From NCBI RefSeq assembly GCF_029109325.1, contig NZ_JAQKQJ010000017.1, positions 62,001 to 126,000 on the forward strand: a DNA stretch of 64,000 nt, read 5' to 3'. Each line of letters opens with the position of its first letter. Within the stretch, counting starts at the first letter, position 1. The translations under genes and the position numbers were made by a program. Shown one piece after another: positions 1 through 8,026 of the stretch. Under the pieces are notes generated by a model that saw only the letters and a list, made by a program, of their open reading frames with translations, did not search any database and was not told the origin of the DNA. The stretch is from Nodosilinea sp. PGN35. Lineage in GTDB: Bacteria > Cyanobacteriota > Cyanobacteriia > Phormidesmidales > Phormidesmidaceae.

Positions 1-1282
1 TGCTGATAGCCCCCTGGGTGAGTCGCCACTGCCCCCGCACCTTGGCCCAGTGGGCCAGCCCTTGCAGCTCGGGCTCGGCGGTGATGCCCAGCTCCAGCAT
101 TTCATCGACGTCGTCGTAGGTGAGGCGGTAGGTGGGGCGAATCAGGGTGGGGTGAATTTGATACGCTTCAATGTCGCCAGCGGCGGTGAGGGTGATGCCA
201 AAGCTGAGGGCACAGCAGGTCTGCCCTTGAATTAGGCTCATGGCCCCCGTGGCCAGCTCCATGGGGAACATGGGAATCATGCCGGTGGGCAGATAGATGG
301 TAGTGCAGCGGCGGCGAGCTTCTAGATCTAACTCGTCGCCGGGCATCAGCCAGCGGGTGGGATCGGCAATGTGAATCCAAAGGCGTTGGGTGCCGTCGTC
401 GAGGGTCTCTAGGCTCAGGCCGTCGTCGATCTCTTGGGTGCTGGCATCGTCTACGGTGTAGACCTTGAGGTGAGTGAGGTCTACCCGGTGGGTATCGGGG
501 TCAGGCGGCGGAGACTGGAGACGCTGCTGCGCCATGGCAAGGGTTTCCTCAGAAAAGTGACCGGGAATTTGGCTGCGTCTGAGGGCCAGATTTTCGTGGA
601 CGCTCCAGAGTCCCAGTGCCACTAGGGTATCAAATGCCCCTGCCGCTGTCGGGGAAATACCCAGAGCGTTGAGGATTTCTACGGCCTGGGTTCGCTGGTT
701 TGACTCGTCGCCAAACAGCGCCAGCCGCTCGAGGATTTCAATGCGGGGGCGATCGCCCTTTTCCCACCCGACGGTTTCCCCCGCCATGGCCTGGCGGGCT
801 TTGGTAATAAACGATTCCCACTCGTGCTGACGCTGGGCTTCTCGCTCAATTTGCAGCCGCAGCTCATTGACCTGGGTGGCGGGGCGCGGTTCGTAGCGAT
901 CGCCCTTTTGCTTAAAGAAAATTTTGTCTTCGGCGAGCAGCCGGTGGGCCGCGTAGCAGAAAGTGGGCCCTTGGTCAGAAAATAGCAGCTCCGCCAAGGC
1001 AGCCGGGTCGGCAGACTCCCCGGCTTCGGTAAAAAACTCCCAGGCAATTTCTAGGCTGGAAGGATCGATATACTGCTCGGCCTCTGAGGCAAAGGGAGTG
1101 ATATCGGCTGGCCTGTAGGTATTGCCGCTGACCTCGTAGATGAAGTCGCGAGGGTGCAGGGTGTGGGCTTGGCCCCGCTCGTCGATCACCACCCAGTTTT
1201 TTTTGCCCTCGGGACGGTCGGCGACCCCTAGACGGGGTTGTCCCTGGTGCTTAAATTCGACTAGCGTTCCTTTGTCAACCAA
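1..1282 (-). CDS. RNase II family exoribonuclease (RNB domain), 3' end outside window
   Basis: Partial gene running off the left edge; about 427 residues of the N-terminal part are visible. The family degrades single-stranded RNA 3'->5' to nucleotides in the cytoplasm. The diagnostic RNB-domain stretch TVDDASTQEIDDGLS is present; its acidic residues bind the catalytic metal. It is followed by IHIADPTRWLMPGDELD, as in RNB enzymes. The preceding ~270 residues match the charged N-terminal part of the cyanobacterial RNase II/VacB-like proteins. I place the start at a TTG (codon 1280-1282) giving MVDKGTLVEF, because the strongest family similarity begins there; no good ATG lies near. It is read in the same direction as rpsR and rpmG, 35 bp downstream of rpsR, so co-transcription is likely. 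Whether it is RNase II or RNase R cannot be settled without the C-terminal S1 region. Confidence 0.88.
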   Translation of the reverse strand, partial: MVDKGTLVEFKHQGQPRLGVADRPEGKKNWVVIDERGQAHTLHPRDFIYEVSGNTYRPADITPFASEAEQYIDPSSLEIAWEFFTEAGESADPAALAELLFSDQGPTFCYAAHRLLAEDKIFFKQKGDRYEPRPATQVNELRLQIEREAQRQHEWESFITKARQAMAGETVGWEKGDRPRIEILERLALFGDESNQRTQAVEILNALGISPTAAGAFDTLVALGLWSVHENLALRRSQIPGHFSEETLAMAQQRLQSPPPDPDTHRVDLTHLKVYTVDDASTQEIDDGLSLETLDDGTQRLWIHIADPTRWLMPGDELDLEARRRCTTIYLPTGMIPMFPMELATGAMSLIQGQTCCALSFGITLTAAGDIEAYQIHPTLIRPTYRLTYDDVDEMLELGITAEPELQGLAHWAKVRGQWRLTQGAIS

Positions 1283-1317
1283 GCCAACACCCTAGCGATC
1301 GCCATCCCTAGCCTAGC

Positions 1318-1533
1318 CTAGCCTTCCCCATTCACATAGGGCAGCAGGGCGATAATCCGCGCCCGCTTAATGGCAGTGGTGAGTGCCCGCTGTTGTTTAG
1401 CGGTCAAGCCAGTGATGCGGCGGGGCAAAATCTTGCCGCGCTCGGTGATGAATTTACGAAGCAGATCGACATCTTTGTAGTCGATGGGGTCTTCGGGCTT
1501 GATTGGAGATACTCGACGACGAAAATAGGCCAT
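1318..1533 (-). CDS. rpsR: 30S ribosomal protein bS18
   Basis: Complete 71-residue protein of normal length. It binds the platform of the 30S subunit together with bS6. Typical features are the YFRRR N-terminus, the DYKDVDLLRKFITERGKILPRR core and the basic TAKQQRALTTAIKRAR helix. It lies 9 bp downstream of rpmG on the same strand, and this rpmG-rpsR pairing is a standard cyanobacterial arrangement. The RNase II gene follows, so all three may form one transcript. Confidence 0.97.
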   Translation of the reverse strand: MAYFRRRVSPIKPEDPIDYKDVDLLRKFITERGKILPRRITGLTAKQQRALTTAIKRARIIALLPYVNGEG

Positions 1534-1542
1534 GGGTGCTAA

Positions 1543-1731
1543 CTACTTAATTTCTTTGTGGATGGTGTGCTTGTTGCAGTGGGTGCAGAACTTTTTGAGT
1601 TCGATGCGGTTGGTGGTGTTACGACGGTTTTTTTGAGTGGTGTAGCGAGATACACCGTTGGAGCGCTTGTCGGGGTTAGTCCGGCATTCGGTGCACTCTA
1701 GGGTGATGACGAGGCGGACGCCTTTAGCCAT
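1543..1731 (-). CDS. rpmG: 50S ribosomal protein bL33
   Basis: Complete 62-residue bL33 of the large ribosomal subunit. It keeps two cysteine pairs (CTEC near residues 13-16 and CTHC near residues 49-52) that would bind zinc, so this is the Cys-containing (C+) form of bL33. The YTTQKNRRNTTNRIELKKFC core is characteristic. It is the first gene of the rpmG-rpsR pair. Confidence 0.97.
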   Translation of the reverse strand: MAKGVRLVITLECTECRTNPDKRSNGVSRYTTQKNRRNTTNRIELKKFCTHCNKHTIHKEIK

Positions 1732-1950
1732 GACGGTTTACCTGAAAATAGGACGGGCAGAAATAATACACAGTCTTTCATTATTTCACAGCTCGTTCAG
1801 ATCTGCCAAATTTGATTTTTTGCAACCGTTGGTTAAACAGAGTTGAATACCTTAGGGTGCATGCGCGAAGCAATGCATCGCCTAGGAGCTGGTTGCTAGA
1901 AGCAGAGGACTGCGGCGCACAACTGGGGTCGAAAGCCAAGAGAACGGTAG

Positions 1951-1967
1951 GGTGGGCACTGCCCACC
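1951..1967. repeat. Small perfect palindromic hairpin
   Basis: GGTGGGCA (1951-1958) is separated by one base from its exact reverse complement TGCCCACC (1960-1967). Short GC-rich palindromes of this kind are scattered in many cyanobacterial genomes. There is no T-run, so it is not an obvious terminator. Confidence 0.6.
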
Positions 1968-2040
1968 GCTAGACTCGGCACAATAGCCAGAGGTAGGTGC
2001 CTGCGGCGCACTATCTGAGCTGAAAGCCAGATCTACTGCC

Positions 2041-2082
2041 GGGGCCATTGCGCTGGCCCCAGACCCCCGTCGAGAAGGGGGT
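2041..2082. repeat. Two adjacent GC hairpins
   Basis: GGGGCCA (2041-2047) pairs with TGGCCCC (2054-2060); immediately after, ACCCCC (2063-2068) pairs with GGGGGT (2077-2082). They may be a dispersed repeat remnant or terminate transcripts from the CpcS-like gene, but no U-tract follows. Confidence 0.45.
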
Positions 2083-2233
2083 TCCGCCGCCCTTCACCCC
2101 ACGGAAAGGACTAGCCGATCATCGGTTTAAACCTCTGTCCTGCCAATTGGCCTGTGAACAACATTCAACCCTAAGGTTCTCTTCCCCATCCCCCTCACCT
2201 CCTTTACTCCCTCACTCCCTACCCCCTCACTCC

Positions 2234-2791
2234 CTACCCACTCACCTTCTGCTCCACCCCAAACCCGACCAGCGCCAGGTTATCCAGCGCCTTTCCCTCG
2301 GCGGGGCGATGGTAGTTGAGAATGCGGCGAATGCGCATGGTGGGGTTGACGAGCAAAATGGAATCGACCGAGACCACCCGAGTGTAGGGAGTGGTCATGA
2401 GCAGCTCGCGGTTGCTCTGGTCGTAGGTGAAGGTGGAGACAATGGGGCGATCCTCTTCGTAGGCGCGATCGCGCAGGTAGTCGCCGCTGAGCACCGGGCC
2501 ATCTTGCCGCTTGGGCACAAACAGCGCCCGCAGCTCTTGGGAGACCGCTTCGCCTTTGTCGGAGACGGTGTGAAAGGCGAGCTGAAAGCCGGGCAGCTGG
2601 TCGATGTTGTCCACCGGGTCGTAGCCGTTGTCGGCCAGCACCTTGCGCCGCAGTTCGGGAGTAATGCCATCGACGCGAAAGTCGGTGTGCGATCGCTCTA
2701 CCTCCTGGTGGGTGATGTAGTGGTAGGTGCGCTCGATTGACCAATGGCCAATGCAGCAGTCAAAGAAATAGGTGATGTCGGCTAAATCCAT
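2234..2791 (-). CDS. CpcS/CpeS-family phycobiliprotein lyase-like protein
   Basis: 185 residues from the ATG at 2791. CpcS/CpeS lyases attach phycobilin chromophores to cysteines of phycobiliprotein subunits using a calycin-type beta-barrel. The opening helix with the W-x-x-x-R-x-x-H pattern (GHWSIERTYHYI, about residues 15-26) and a later run of beta strands (RPIVSTFTYDQSNRELLMTT; MRIRRILNYHRP) fit the family. It diverges from the standard 'RTTHHL' form, so substrate and even lyase activity are uncertain. An in-frame extension upstream (to 2890) exists, but family similarity starts at MDLADI. It is divergent from a second CpcS-like gene at 3096, with 304 bp between. Confidence 0.7.
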   Translation of the reverse strand: MDLADITYFFDCCIGHWSIERTYHYITHQEVERSHTDFRVDGITPELRRKVLADNGYDPVDNIDQLPGFQLAFHTVSDKGEAVSQELRALFVPKRQDGPVLSGDYLRDRAYEEDRPIVSTFTYDQSNRELLMTTPYTRVVSVDSILLVNPTMRIRRILNYHRPAEGKALDNLALVGFGVEQKVSG

Positions 2792-3095
2792 TGCGCTAGT
2801 CCCGGGCAATGTGTTGTACCTCCTAAGGTACCAGGGTTTGACGGGGCTCTCACCGGTCGTTGGTTGCCTGCGCTGCAGGCGCTGCGGCATTGTTCTACTG
2901 TTAAGTATTAATGCTTACAGAATCTCTTGGAAGTCTGCGTAGGATGGGCAACAGGCTTGGCTAGATTACTCATATGGGTCATTGTCGGCCCCAGGGCCAT
3001 CTATTACCATGAGAACGTCTATAGTTAAGAAGTTTAACAATCCTGCTTTTTCGGATTGACTTTTGGTGCTCCGTATTATTTTTGGATGGCTGACT
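2792..3095. other. Divergent intergenic region between two CpcS-like genes
   Basis: 304 bp that should hold both promoters. The part left of 2890 is open in frame with the minus-strand gene. The right part, 2890-3060, is AT-richer than its surroundings and is the likely promoter zone. I see no clear operator. Confidence 0.4.
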
Positions 3096-3635
3096 ATGCC
3101 CCTCTCCACTGATGTTGCCCGTCTGTTAGCCGAACCGTTGGTGCAGGCCTTTTTTCAAGAAACTGCTGGAAACTGGCGATCGGAGCGTCGCTACTACACC
3201 CTCAAAAGCGGTGACACCCAGGAAGTGGTGAGCCAGATCACTATCGAGTTTTTAGCAGCCGGTGCTGTGCAGCTGCTGGAACTCGCCAGTTTGCACCAGC
3301 TTGACCCTGAAAAGCCGCTGATCTGTGGCACTACCGTCACCTGGGAGAGCGACTACGTGGGCACGGGCAAAAAACCGGTAAAGGGCAGCACGGTCTTTGG
3401 CGTACGAGGGCAGACTCTGTACCGCGATCGCGGCTTTGCTACCCCTGAGCCCGTCACTGCCCAGTACCACTTCACCGACAGCCGCACCCTGGTGCTCAAA
3501 ACCCAGTACAACGATTCTTCCTTTGAGGAGGAGCTGCGGCTGATTGGCCAGCGCTACCGCACTCGCCAGACGGTGATCTCCCGCGCCGGGAAAGAGATCA
3601 TGATTGGACAGTACCTCGAAACCCGGCTGAGCTGA
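3096..3635 (+). CDS. CpcS/CpeS-family phycobiliprotein lyase-like protein
   Basis: 179 residues from the ATG at 3096; a TTG at 3063 would add 11 residues and is less likely. Family signs are FFQETAGNWRSERRYYTL near the start, the FGVRGQTLYRDRGFATPEP segment in the middle, and a C-terminal RYRTRQTVISRAGKEIMIGQYLE. The family binds bilins in a beta-barrel and transfers them to phycobiliprotein cysteines in the cytoplasm. This copy is closer to the typical CpcS form than its divergent neighbour, and the two differ strongly in sequence, so they are not a recent duplication. Which subunit it serves cannot be told from sequence alone. Confidence 0.75.
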   Translation: MPLSTDVARLLAEPLVQAFFQETAGNWRSERRYYTLKSGDTQEVVSQITIEFLAAGAVQLLELASLHQLDPEKPLICGTTVTWESDYVGTGKKPVKGSTVFGVRGQTLYRDRGFATPEPVTAQYHFTDSRTLVLKTQYNDSSFEEELRLIGQRYRTRQTVISRAGKEIMIGQYLETRLS

Positions 3636-3682
3636 GCAACCCGGCCTTTGGCCCAGCGGCTAGAGAATGCAGCAGCGATAAC

Positions 3683-3714
3683 GAGCAACCCGACGGTTAG
3701 AATCGGGGTTGCTC
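3683..3714 (+). terminator. Possible terminator hairpin after the CpcS-like gene
   Basis: GAGCAACCCGA (3683-3693) pairs with TCGGGGTTGCTC (3703-3714) with one bulged G and a 9-base loop, 47 bp after the stop codon. No T-run follows, so this is either a factor-dependent end or an mRNA-stabilising hairpin. Confidence 0.4.
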
Positions 3715-3838
3715 ATGATAGGTGAGCAGAACACGGCAGCAGGGCAGGGGTGTTCTGCAACAGACCAAGGAAATGCGCCGCTCAACCGCACCCTACGCCT
3801 GCTCAGGCCAAAATCTAAAATCTAAAATCCGAAATTGC

Positions 3839-4864
3839 CTACTGGCGGGCTTCCAACACCACAGGGCTAACTAGCCCCCAGTGGGGGTTGCCTTCGCCGG
3901 TTGTCAGACTGACCCAGCCCAGTCCCTCGCTGGTGCCCACCCAGATCTTGTTGCCGGTGTTTGGCGAGAGCGACAGGATGCGGCTGGAGGGCAGGGTCGG
4001 CACCTGCCCCAGCAGTTCGCCGCTGTCGGGGCGAATCTTAAACAGGCCGGTAGTGGTGCCCACCCAGAGGTTGCCCGCCCGGTCAAACTCGGTCGATCGG
4101 ATACTTCTGCCGCGCATGGAGCCAACCGATCGCACCAGTTCGGCCCGCACTGGGTCAACCACCAGCAGACCGCTGGCGGTGCCCACCCAGAGGTTGCCCC
4201 GGGGGCCCAGGGTAAGTGACTGCACTGCGCCGCCCGGCAGATTGCTCACCTCGCGCATGGGAAAGGCGCTGGCGGTATTGATCTGCGCCAGGCCGTTTAG
4301 GGTGCCGACCCAAAGGTGGTTGTTGCGATCGAGGGCCAGGGCGTTGGCGCTGACCCCCGGCAGGCGCTGCACGGTGGTCATCAGCAGGCCGCGATCGGGG
4401 CTGATCATGACTAGGCCGCGATCGGTACCGGCCCAGAGAAAGCCACGGCTGTCTACCAGCAGCGACAGCACCCGGTTGGAGGGCAGAGTAAAGTTCTGGG
4501 CGGTAATCACATTGGTGCGGGGGTCTACCCGCACCAGACCGTCGAAGGTGCCTACCCAAATTCGCCCGACTCGATCCTGGGCCAGGGATTCTAGAGTGCG
4601 GCTGGGCATTCTGACTCGCTGAAGGATGCGCCCCGTCTCGGGGTCAATGCGGGAAAGCCCCGCCCAGGAGCCCACCCAGAGGTCGCCAGTGAAGTCGGGT
4701 TGCAGGGCGGTGACCCGATAGTCGGCGGTGATGGGGGCCTGGGCGATCAGGGTGGGGGGGAGGAGAGCTAGATCTGAGGGGGTGGCTGGGTAGGGGGTGA
4801 AGGGTGGGGAGTGAAAACTCCCCGGTGACAGCATTAGCGACGATAGAACCAGCAGGCTTAACAT
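3839..4864 (-). CDS. Secreted seven-repeat beta-propeller protein (two-component-regulator propeller type)
   Basis: 341 residues. A hydrophobic N-terminus (MLSLLVLSSLMLSPGSF) suggests export. The rest contains seven copies of a [LIF]W[VA]GTxxGL motif (WVGSWAGL, WVGTFDGL, WAGTDRGL, WVGTLNGL, WVGTASGL, WVGTTTGL, WVGTSEGL), spaced about 40 residues apart. Such 'Reg_prop' repeats form blades, and seven predict one complete propeller. In other bacteria these propellers are the periplasmic sensor part of hybrid histidine kinases. Here the protein stops after the propeller with no membrane segment or kinase, so it would be a free periplasmic or surface binding protein. No ligand can be inferred. Confidence 0.8.
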   Translation of the reverse strand: MLSLLVLSSLMLSPGSFHSPPFTPYPATPSDLALLPPTLIAQAPITADYRVTALQPDFTGDLWVGSWAGLSRIDPETGRILQRVRMPSRTLESLAQDRVGRIWVGTFDGLVRVDPRTNVITAQNFTLPSNRVLSLLVDSRGFLWAGTDRGLVMISPDRGLLMTTVQRLPGVSANALALDRNNHLWVGTLNGLAQINTASAFPMREVSNLPGGAVQSLTLGPRGNLWVGTASGLLVVDPVRAELVRSVGSMRGRSIRSTEFDRAGNLWVGTTTGLFKIRPDSGELLGQVPTLPSSRILSLSPNTGNKIWVGTSEGLGWVSLTTGEGNPHWGLVSPVVLEARQ

Positions 4865-5130
4865 AATCTCTCCCCACGGTTTGCGGTGGCGTGCAATAAC
4901 CCCTCATGAATTGCCTACCAAGGGTTTGGGCACCTCAAGCGTTACAGTATATCGGCAATTTCGGGGAGCGGAGCCCCGAGATGGATTTTGTCAGCCAGCA
5001 TCCTCAGGGCGCAGAATGCGGTCTGCTTCAAGGAACTTGAGAAACCCTCACCTTGATTCACCTTGATTCATAGTTTTTAGTTATGAATGTATACAGATCT
5101 TCCAAAATTAAACTTATCCAATCGCTGATA

Positions 5131-5145
5131 GTATGCTAACCATAC
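5131..5145. promoter_or_regulatory. Candidate LysR-type (CbbR-like) dyad upstream of rbcL
   Basis: GTATG CTAAC CATAC is a 5-5-5 inverted repeat containing the T-N11-A pattern typical of LysR-type regulator sites. CbbR/RbcR-type regulators commonly act upstream of Rubisco genes, so the position makes sense. The assignment is inference from one dyad. It does not fit the NtcA spacing GTA-N8-TAC (here N9). Confidence 0.35.
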
Positions 5146-5267
5146 GGTAATTAAAAATACTAAAAGCGCCTGTAGGGTAGCTCTCTTGGGGGCTGTCGAG
5201 GGTACTTCGGTATTTCTACTCGTCTCAAATTTGCGTGGACTGACCGGGGCTTGGGCTGGGCAGAGGT

Positions 5268-5283
5268 TTCCTCAAATGAGGAA
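5268..5283 (+). promoter_or_regulatory. Small hairpin in the rbcL leader
   Basis: TTCCTCA (5268-5274) pairs with TGAGGAA (5277-5283) across two bases, 72 bp before the rbcL start. It could affect leader stability. No function is demonstrated. Confidence 0.3.
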
Positions 5284-5354
5284 GCTTGTTTGCGTGCGGC
5301 TGGGCTACAGGGGTTCGCTTGAGGGATTTCTTAGATTCACGAGGAAAGGGAGAC

Positions 5355-6785
5355 ATGTCTTACTCTCAGACGACGACTCAATCAAAAGCTGGATACAGCG
5401 CCGGGGTTAAGGACTACAAACTGACCTACTACACCCCGGACTACACGCCCAAAGATACCGACATCCTGGCGGCGTTTCGGATGACCCCCCAGCCCGGTGT
5501 GCCGCCCGAAGAGTGCGCCGCTGCTGTGGCCGCTGAATCTTCCACCGGTACCTGGACCACGGTGTGGACCGACCTCTTGACCGACATGGATCGCTACAAG
5601 GGGCGCTGCTACGACATCGAGCCCGTGCCCGGCGAAGACAACCAGTACATCTGCTACGTGGCCTACCCCCTCGACCTGTTTGAGGAAGGCTCGGTCACCA
5701 ACCTGCTGACCTCCCTGGTGGGCAACGTGTTTGGCTTCAAGGCCCTGCGCGCCCTGCGTCTCGAAGACCTGCGGATTCCCGTGGCCTATCTGAAGACCTT
5801 CCAGGGGCCTCCCCACGGCATTCAGGTAGAGCGCGATCGCCTCAACAAGTACGGTCGTCCCCTGCTGGGCTGCACCATCAAGCCCAAGCTGGGTCTATCG
5901 GCTAAGAACTATGGCCGCGCCGTGTACGAGTGCCTGCGCGGTGGTCTCGACTTCACCAAAGACGACGAGAACATCAACTCCCAGCCCTTCCAGCGGTGGC
6001 GCGATCGCTTCCTGTTTGTGGCCGACGCCATCCACAAGTCCCAGGCTGAAACCGGTGAGATCAAGGGTCACTACCTGAACGTCACCGCCGCCACTTGCGA
6101 AGAGATGATCAAGCGGGCTGAGTACGCCAAAGAACTCAACATGCCCATCATCATGCACGACTTCTTGACCGGCGGCTTTACCGCCAATACCAGCCTGGCT
6201 CACTGGTGCCGCGACAACGGTGTGCTGCTGCACATTCACCGCGCCATGCACGCGGTCATCGACCGCCAGAAGAACCACGGTATCCACTTCCGCGTGCTGG
6301 CCAAGTGCCTGCGCATGTCCGGTGGTGACCACATCCACACCGGTACCGTTGTGGGCAAACTGGAGGGCGATCGCGCCGGCACCCTGGGCTTCGTTGACCT
6401 GCTGCGCGAAAACTACATCGAGCAGGACAAGTCTCGCGGCATCTACTTCACCCAAGACTGGGCCTCCATGGGCGGCGTCATGGCCGTAGCCTCCGGTGGT
6501 ATCCACGTGTGGCACATGCCCGCGCTGGTGGAAATCTTCGGCGACGACTCCGTGCTCCAGTTTGGTGGTGGTACTCTGGGCCACCCCTGGGGTAACGCGC
6601 CTGGTGCTACCGCTAACCGCGTGGCCCTCGAAGCCTGCGTTCAGGCCCGTAACGAAGGCCGCGACCTGGCCCGCGAAGGTGGCGACATCATCCGCGAAGC
6701 CTGCAAGTGGTCGCCTGAACTGGCTGCCGCCTGCGAACTGTGGAAGGAAATCAAGTTCGAGTTTGACACCGTTGACACCATCTAA
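5355..6785 (+). CDS. rbcL: Rubisco large subunit, form IB
   Basis: 476 residues, the normal cyanobacterial length. It carboxylates ribulose 1,5-bisphosphate in the Calvin cycle, inside carboxysomes. Active-site landmarks are visible: TIKPKLGLS (catalytic Lys), the carbamylated Lys in GGLDFTKDDE, HIHRAMHAV, and SGGDHIHTGTVVGKLEGD (loop 6). The start is ATG 5355 (MSYSQTTTQSKAGY), preceded by a strong AGGAAAGGGAG ribosome site. The open frame extends further upstream to 5286, but that part does not resemble Rubisco. The linked rbcX and rbcS and the sequence type mark it as green-type form IB with beta-carboxysomes. Confidence 0.99.
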   Translation: MSYSQTTTQSKAGYSAGVKDYKLTYYTPDYTPKDTDILAAFRMTPQPGVPPEECAAAVAAESSTGTWTTVWTDLLTDMDRYKGRCYDIEPVPGEDNQYICYVAYPLDLFEEGSVTNLLTSLVGNVFGFKALRALRLEDLRIPVAYLKTFQGPPHGIQVERDRLNKYGRPLLGCTIKPKLGLSAKNYGRAVYECLRGGLDFTKDDENINSQPFQRWRDRFLFVADAIHKSQAETGEIKGHYLNVTAATCEEMIKRAEYAKELNMPIIMHDFLTGGFTANTSLAHWCRDNGVLLHIHRAMHAVIDRQKNHGIHFRVLAKCLRMSGGDHIHTGTVVGKLEGDRAGTLGFVDLLRENYIEQDKSRGIYFTQDWASMGGVMAVASGGIHVWHMPALVEIFGDDSVLQFGGGTLGHPWGNAPGATANRVALEACVQARNEGRDLAREGGDIIREACKWSPELAAACELWKEIKFEFDTVDTI

Positions 6786-6976
6786 GTGCCTGGCGGGTGC
6801 TGCGGTACCCGCTACGGGGCGGCCTAGGGCGCGTTGGTCAGTCCACCGACTTGCAGAGTTCCACAATTTCTGGGGAATGCTGCGCAAGTTACCGAATCTT
6901 CAACTCATTCGGGCTTAGATCAGGGCTACCAACCGCCCCTTTGGCGGGGTCTACGTCAATCGTTCGAGAGACACCG

Positions 6977-7405
6977 ATGGACCTTAAGCAAACGGCTAAA
7001 GACACCGCCAAGGTGCTCACTAGCTACCTGACGTTTCAGGCTGTGAAAACGGTGCTGAACCAGCTCAAGGAAACCAACCCCGCCCGCGCCTATTGGCTCA
7101 ACGCGTTCTCAACTAAAGAGGCCCTTCAGGATGGCGAAGCCTACCTGAGTGCCTTACTGGAAGAGAGCGCCGACCTAGCAATCCGCGTGATGACCGTACG
7201 GCAGCACATCGCGGAGGGTATCTGCGAGTTTTTGCCCGAAATGGTGGTCACGAGCATCCAGCAGGCCAATATGGAACACCGCCGCCAGCATTTAGAGCGC
7301 ATTACTCAGCTGGGAGATGCCGAGCACACCGTGGATTCAGAACTGGTTGAGGACACCGATGTCCCGCAGGAATCTACGGCTGACGCTGACCCCTCCCCTG
7401 AGTAG
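6977..7405 (+). CDS. rbcX: Rubisco assembly chaperone RbcX
   Basis: 142 residues from ATG 6977. RbcX is a dimeric helical chaperone that clamps the C-terminal tail of RbcL and promotes assembly of the L8 core. The family signature is clear: MDLKQTAKDTAKVLTSYLTFQAVKTV at the start and ARAYWLNAFSTKEALQDGEAYL in the middle. The acidic tail (EDTDVPQESTADADPSPE) is variable in the family. It lies between rbcL and rbcS, the classic arrangement. The 191-bp rbcL-rbcX gap includes a small hairpin (6793-6812). Confidence 0.97.
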   Translation: MDLKQTAKDTAKVLTSYLTFQAVKTVLNQLKETNPARAYWLNAFSTKEALQDGEAYLSALLEESADLAIRVMTVRQHIAEGICEFLPEMVVTSIQQANMEHRRQHLERITQLGDAEHTVDSELVEDTDVPQESTADADPSPE

Positions 7406-7485
7406 CTTGCAACCCCAACTCTGTTGCTCATTTGTTTAGTTCACGGCGTCAGCCGATCGCACCCTAGTTAACCTAACGAGGACCT

Positions 7486-7833
7486 ATGAAAACTCTGCCC
7501 AAAGAGCGTCGTTTTGAAACGATGTCCTACTTGCCCCCTCTGAGCGATTCTCAAATCGAGCGCCAGATTGCCTACATCCTCAAGCAGGGCTATTTCCCCG
7601 CTGTGGAATTCAACGAAGCCTCGAACCCCGAGGAGTACTACTGGACCATGTGGAAGCTGCCCCTGTTCAACGCTACCTCTACCCAGGAAGTGCTGAGCGA
7701 AGTGCAGGCCTGCCGCTCGGAGTACTCGAACTGCTACATCCGCGTCGTGGGCTTTGACAACGTCAAGCAGTGCCAGATCGCTAGCTTCATCGTGCACAAG
7801 CCCGGCGCTAGCAGCAGCGGCTACCGCTACTAA
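7486..7833 (+). CDS. rbcS: Rubisco small subunit
   Basis: 115 residues, normal for cyanobacteria. It caps the L8 core to form the L8S8 holoenzyme. It shows ETMSYLPPLSDSQIERQIAYILKQGYFPAVEFN and the C-terminal region around GFDNVKQCQIASFIVHKP. The ribosome site AACGAGGACC precedes ATG 7486. It is the last gene of the rbc operon; a hairpin repeat and then a strong terminator follow. Confidence 0.99.
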   Translation: MKTLPKERRFETMSYLPPLSDSQIERQIAYILKQGYFPAVEFNEASNPEEYYWTMWKLPLFNATSTQEVLSEVQACRSEYSNCYIRVVGFDNVKQCQIASFIVHKPGASSSGYRY

Positions 7834-7883
7834 GGTCTTATACAAATCCGCATTGGCAAAACTCCGGTTCAAAACAGAGATCT

Positions 7884-7914
7884 CGTAGGGGCATTGCACT
7901 GCAATGCCCCTACG
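7884..7914. repeat. Perfect 15-bp inverted repeat downstream of rbcS
   Basis: CGTAGGGGCATTGCA (7884-7898) and its exact complement (7900-7914) are separated by a single base. This 'GTAGGGGC-ATTGCA' palindrome type is a common dispersed element in cyanobacterial intergenic DNA. It may stabilise the 3' end of the rbc message. Confidence 0.65.
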
Positions 7915-7974
7915 AACCGGGTGTAACCAAATAGGATCCGGTATTACCTGTAAGGGGTTGGACAACGAGATCAA

Positions 7975-8009
7975 GGGCGGCGAGGATTTCCTCGCCGCCC
8001 TTTGTGTTT
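7975..8009 (+). terminator. Strong intrinsic terminator of the rbc operon
   Basis: GGGCGGCGAGGA (7975-7986) pairs perfectly with TCCTCGCCGCCC (7989-8000), followed by TTTGTGTTT. It lies between rbcS and the convergent tetR gene. It is clearly oriented for the rbc operon and has no A-run on the left for tetR. Confidence 0.85.
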
Positions 8010-8026
8010 GGAGTTTTTCAGCAGGT

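Larger units (their letters stand above)
1732..2233. other. Intergenic region with several small hairpins and no supported gene
   Basis: About 500 bp between rpmG and the first CpcS-like gene. The open frames here lack family resemblance. Visible structure: a near-perfect small palindrome at 1951-1967, two adjacent G/C hairpins at 2041-2082, and a 15-bp direct repeat (CTCACTCCCTACCC-type) at 2211-2240 that runs into the 3' end of the next gene. The rpmG-rpsR promoter should be at the left side, but I cannot fix it. Confidence 0.5.
4865..5354. promoter_or_regulatory. rbc operon upstream region
   Basis: 490 bp upstream of rbcL without a supported gene; it should hold the operon promoter and leader. 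The core at 5070-5165 is AT-rich against a GC-rich background. It contains a dyad at 5131-5145 and is followed by a leader with a hairpin at 5268-5283. A 10-bp direct repeat (CACCTTGATT twice) lies around 5049-5069. The rbcL ribosome binding site AGGAAAGGGAG ends just before the ATG at 5355. Confidence 0.55.

Noticed and set aside
5131..5145. NtcA site upstream of rbcL
   Set aside because: The spacing is GTA-N9-TAC, not N8.
5895..6887. 330-codon open frame opposite rbcL
   Set aside because: Antisense to rbcL in a GC-rich, strongly codon-biased gene; such shadows are expected and it has no family resemblance.
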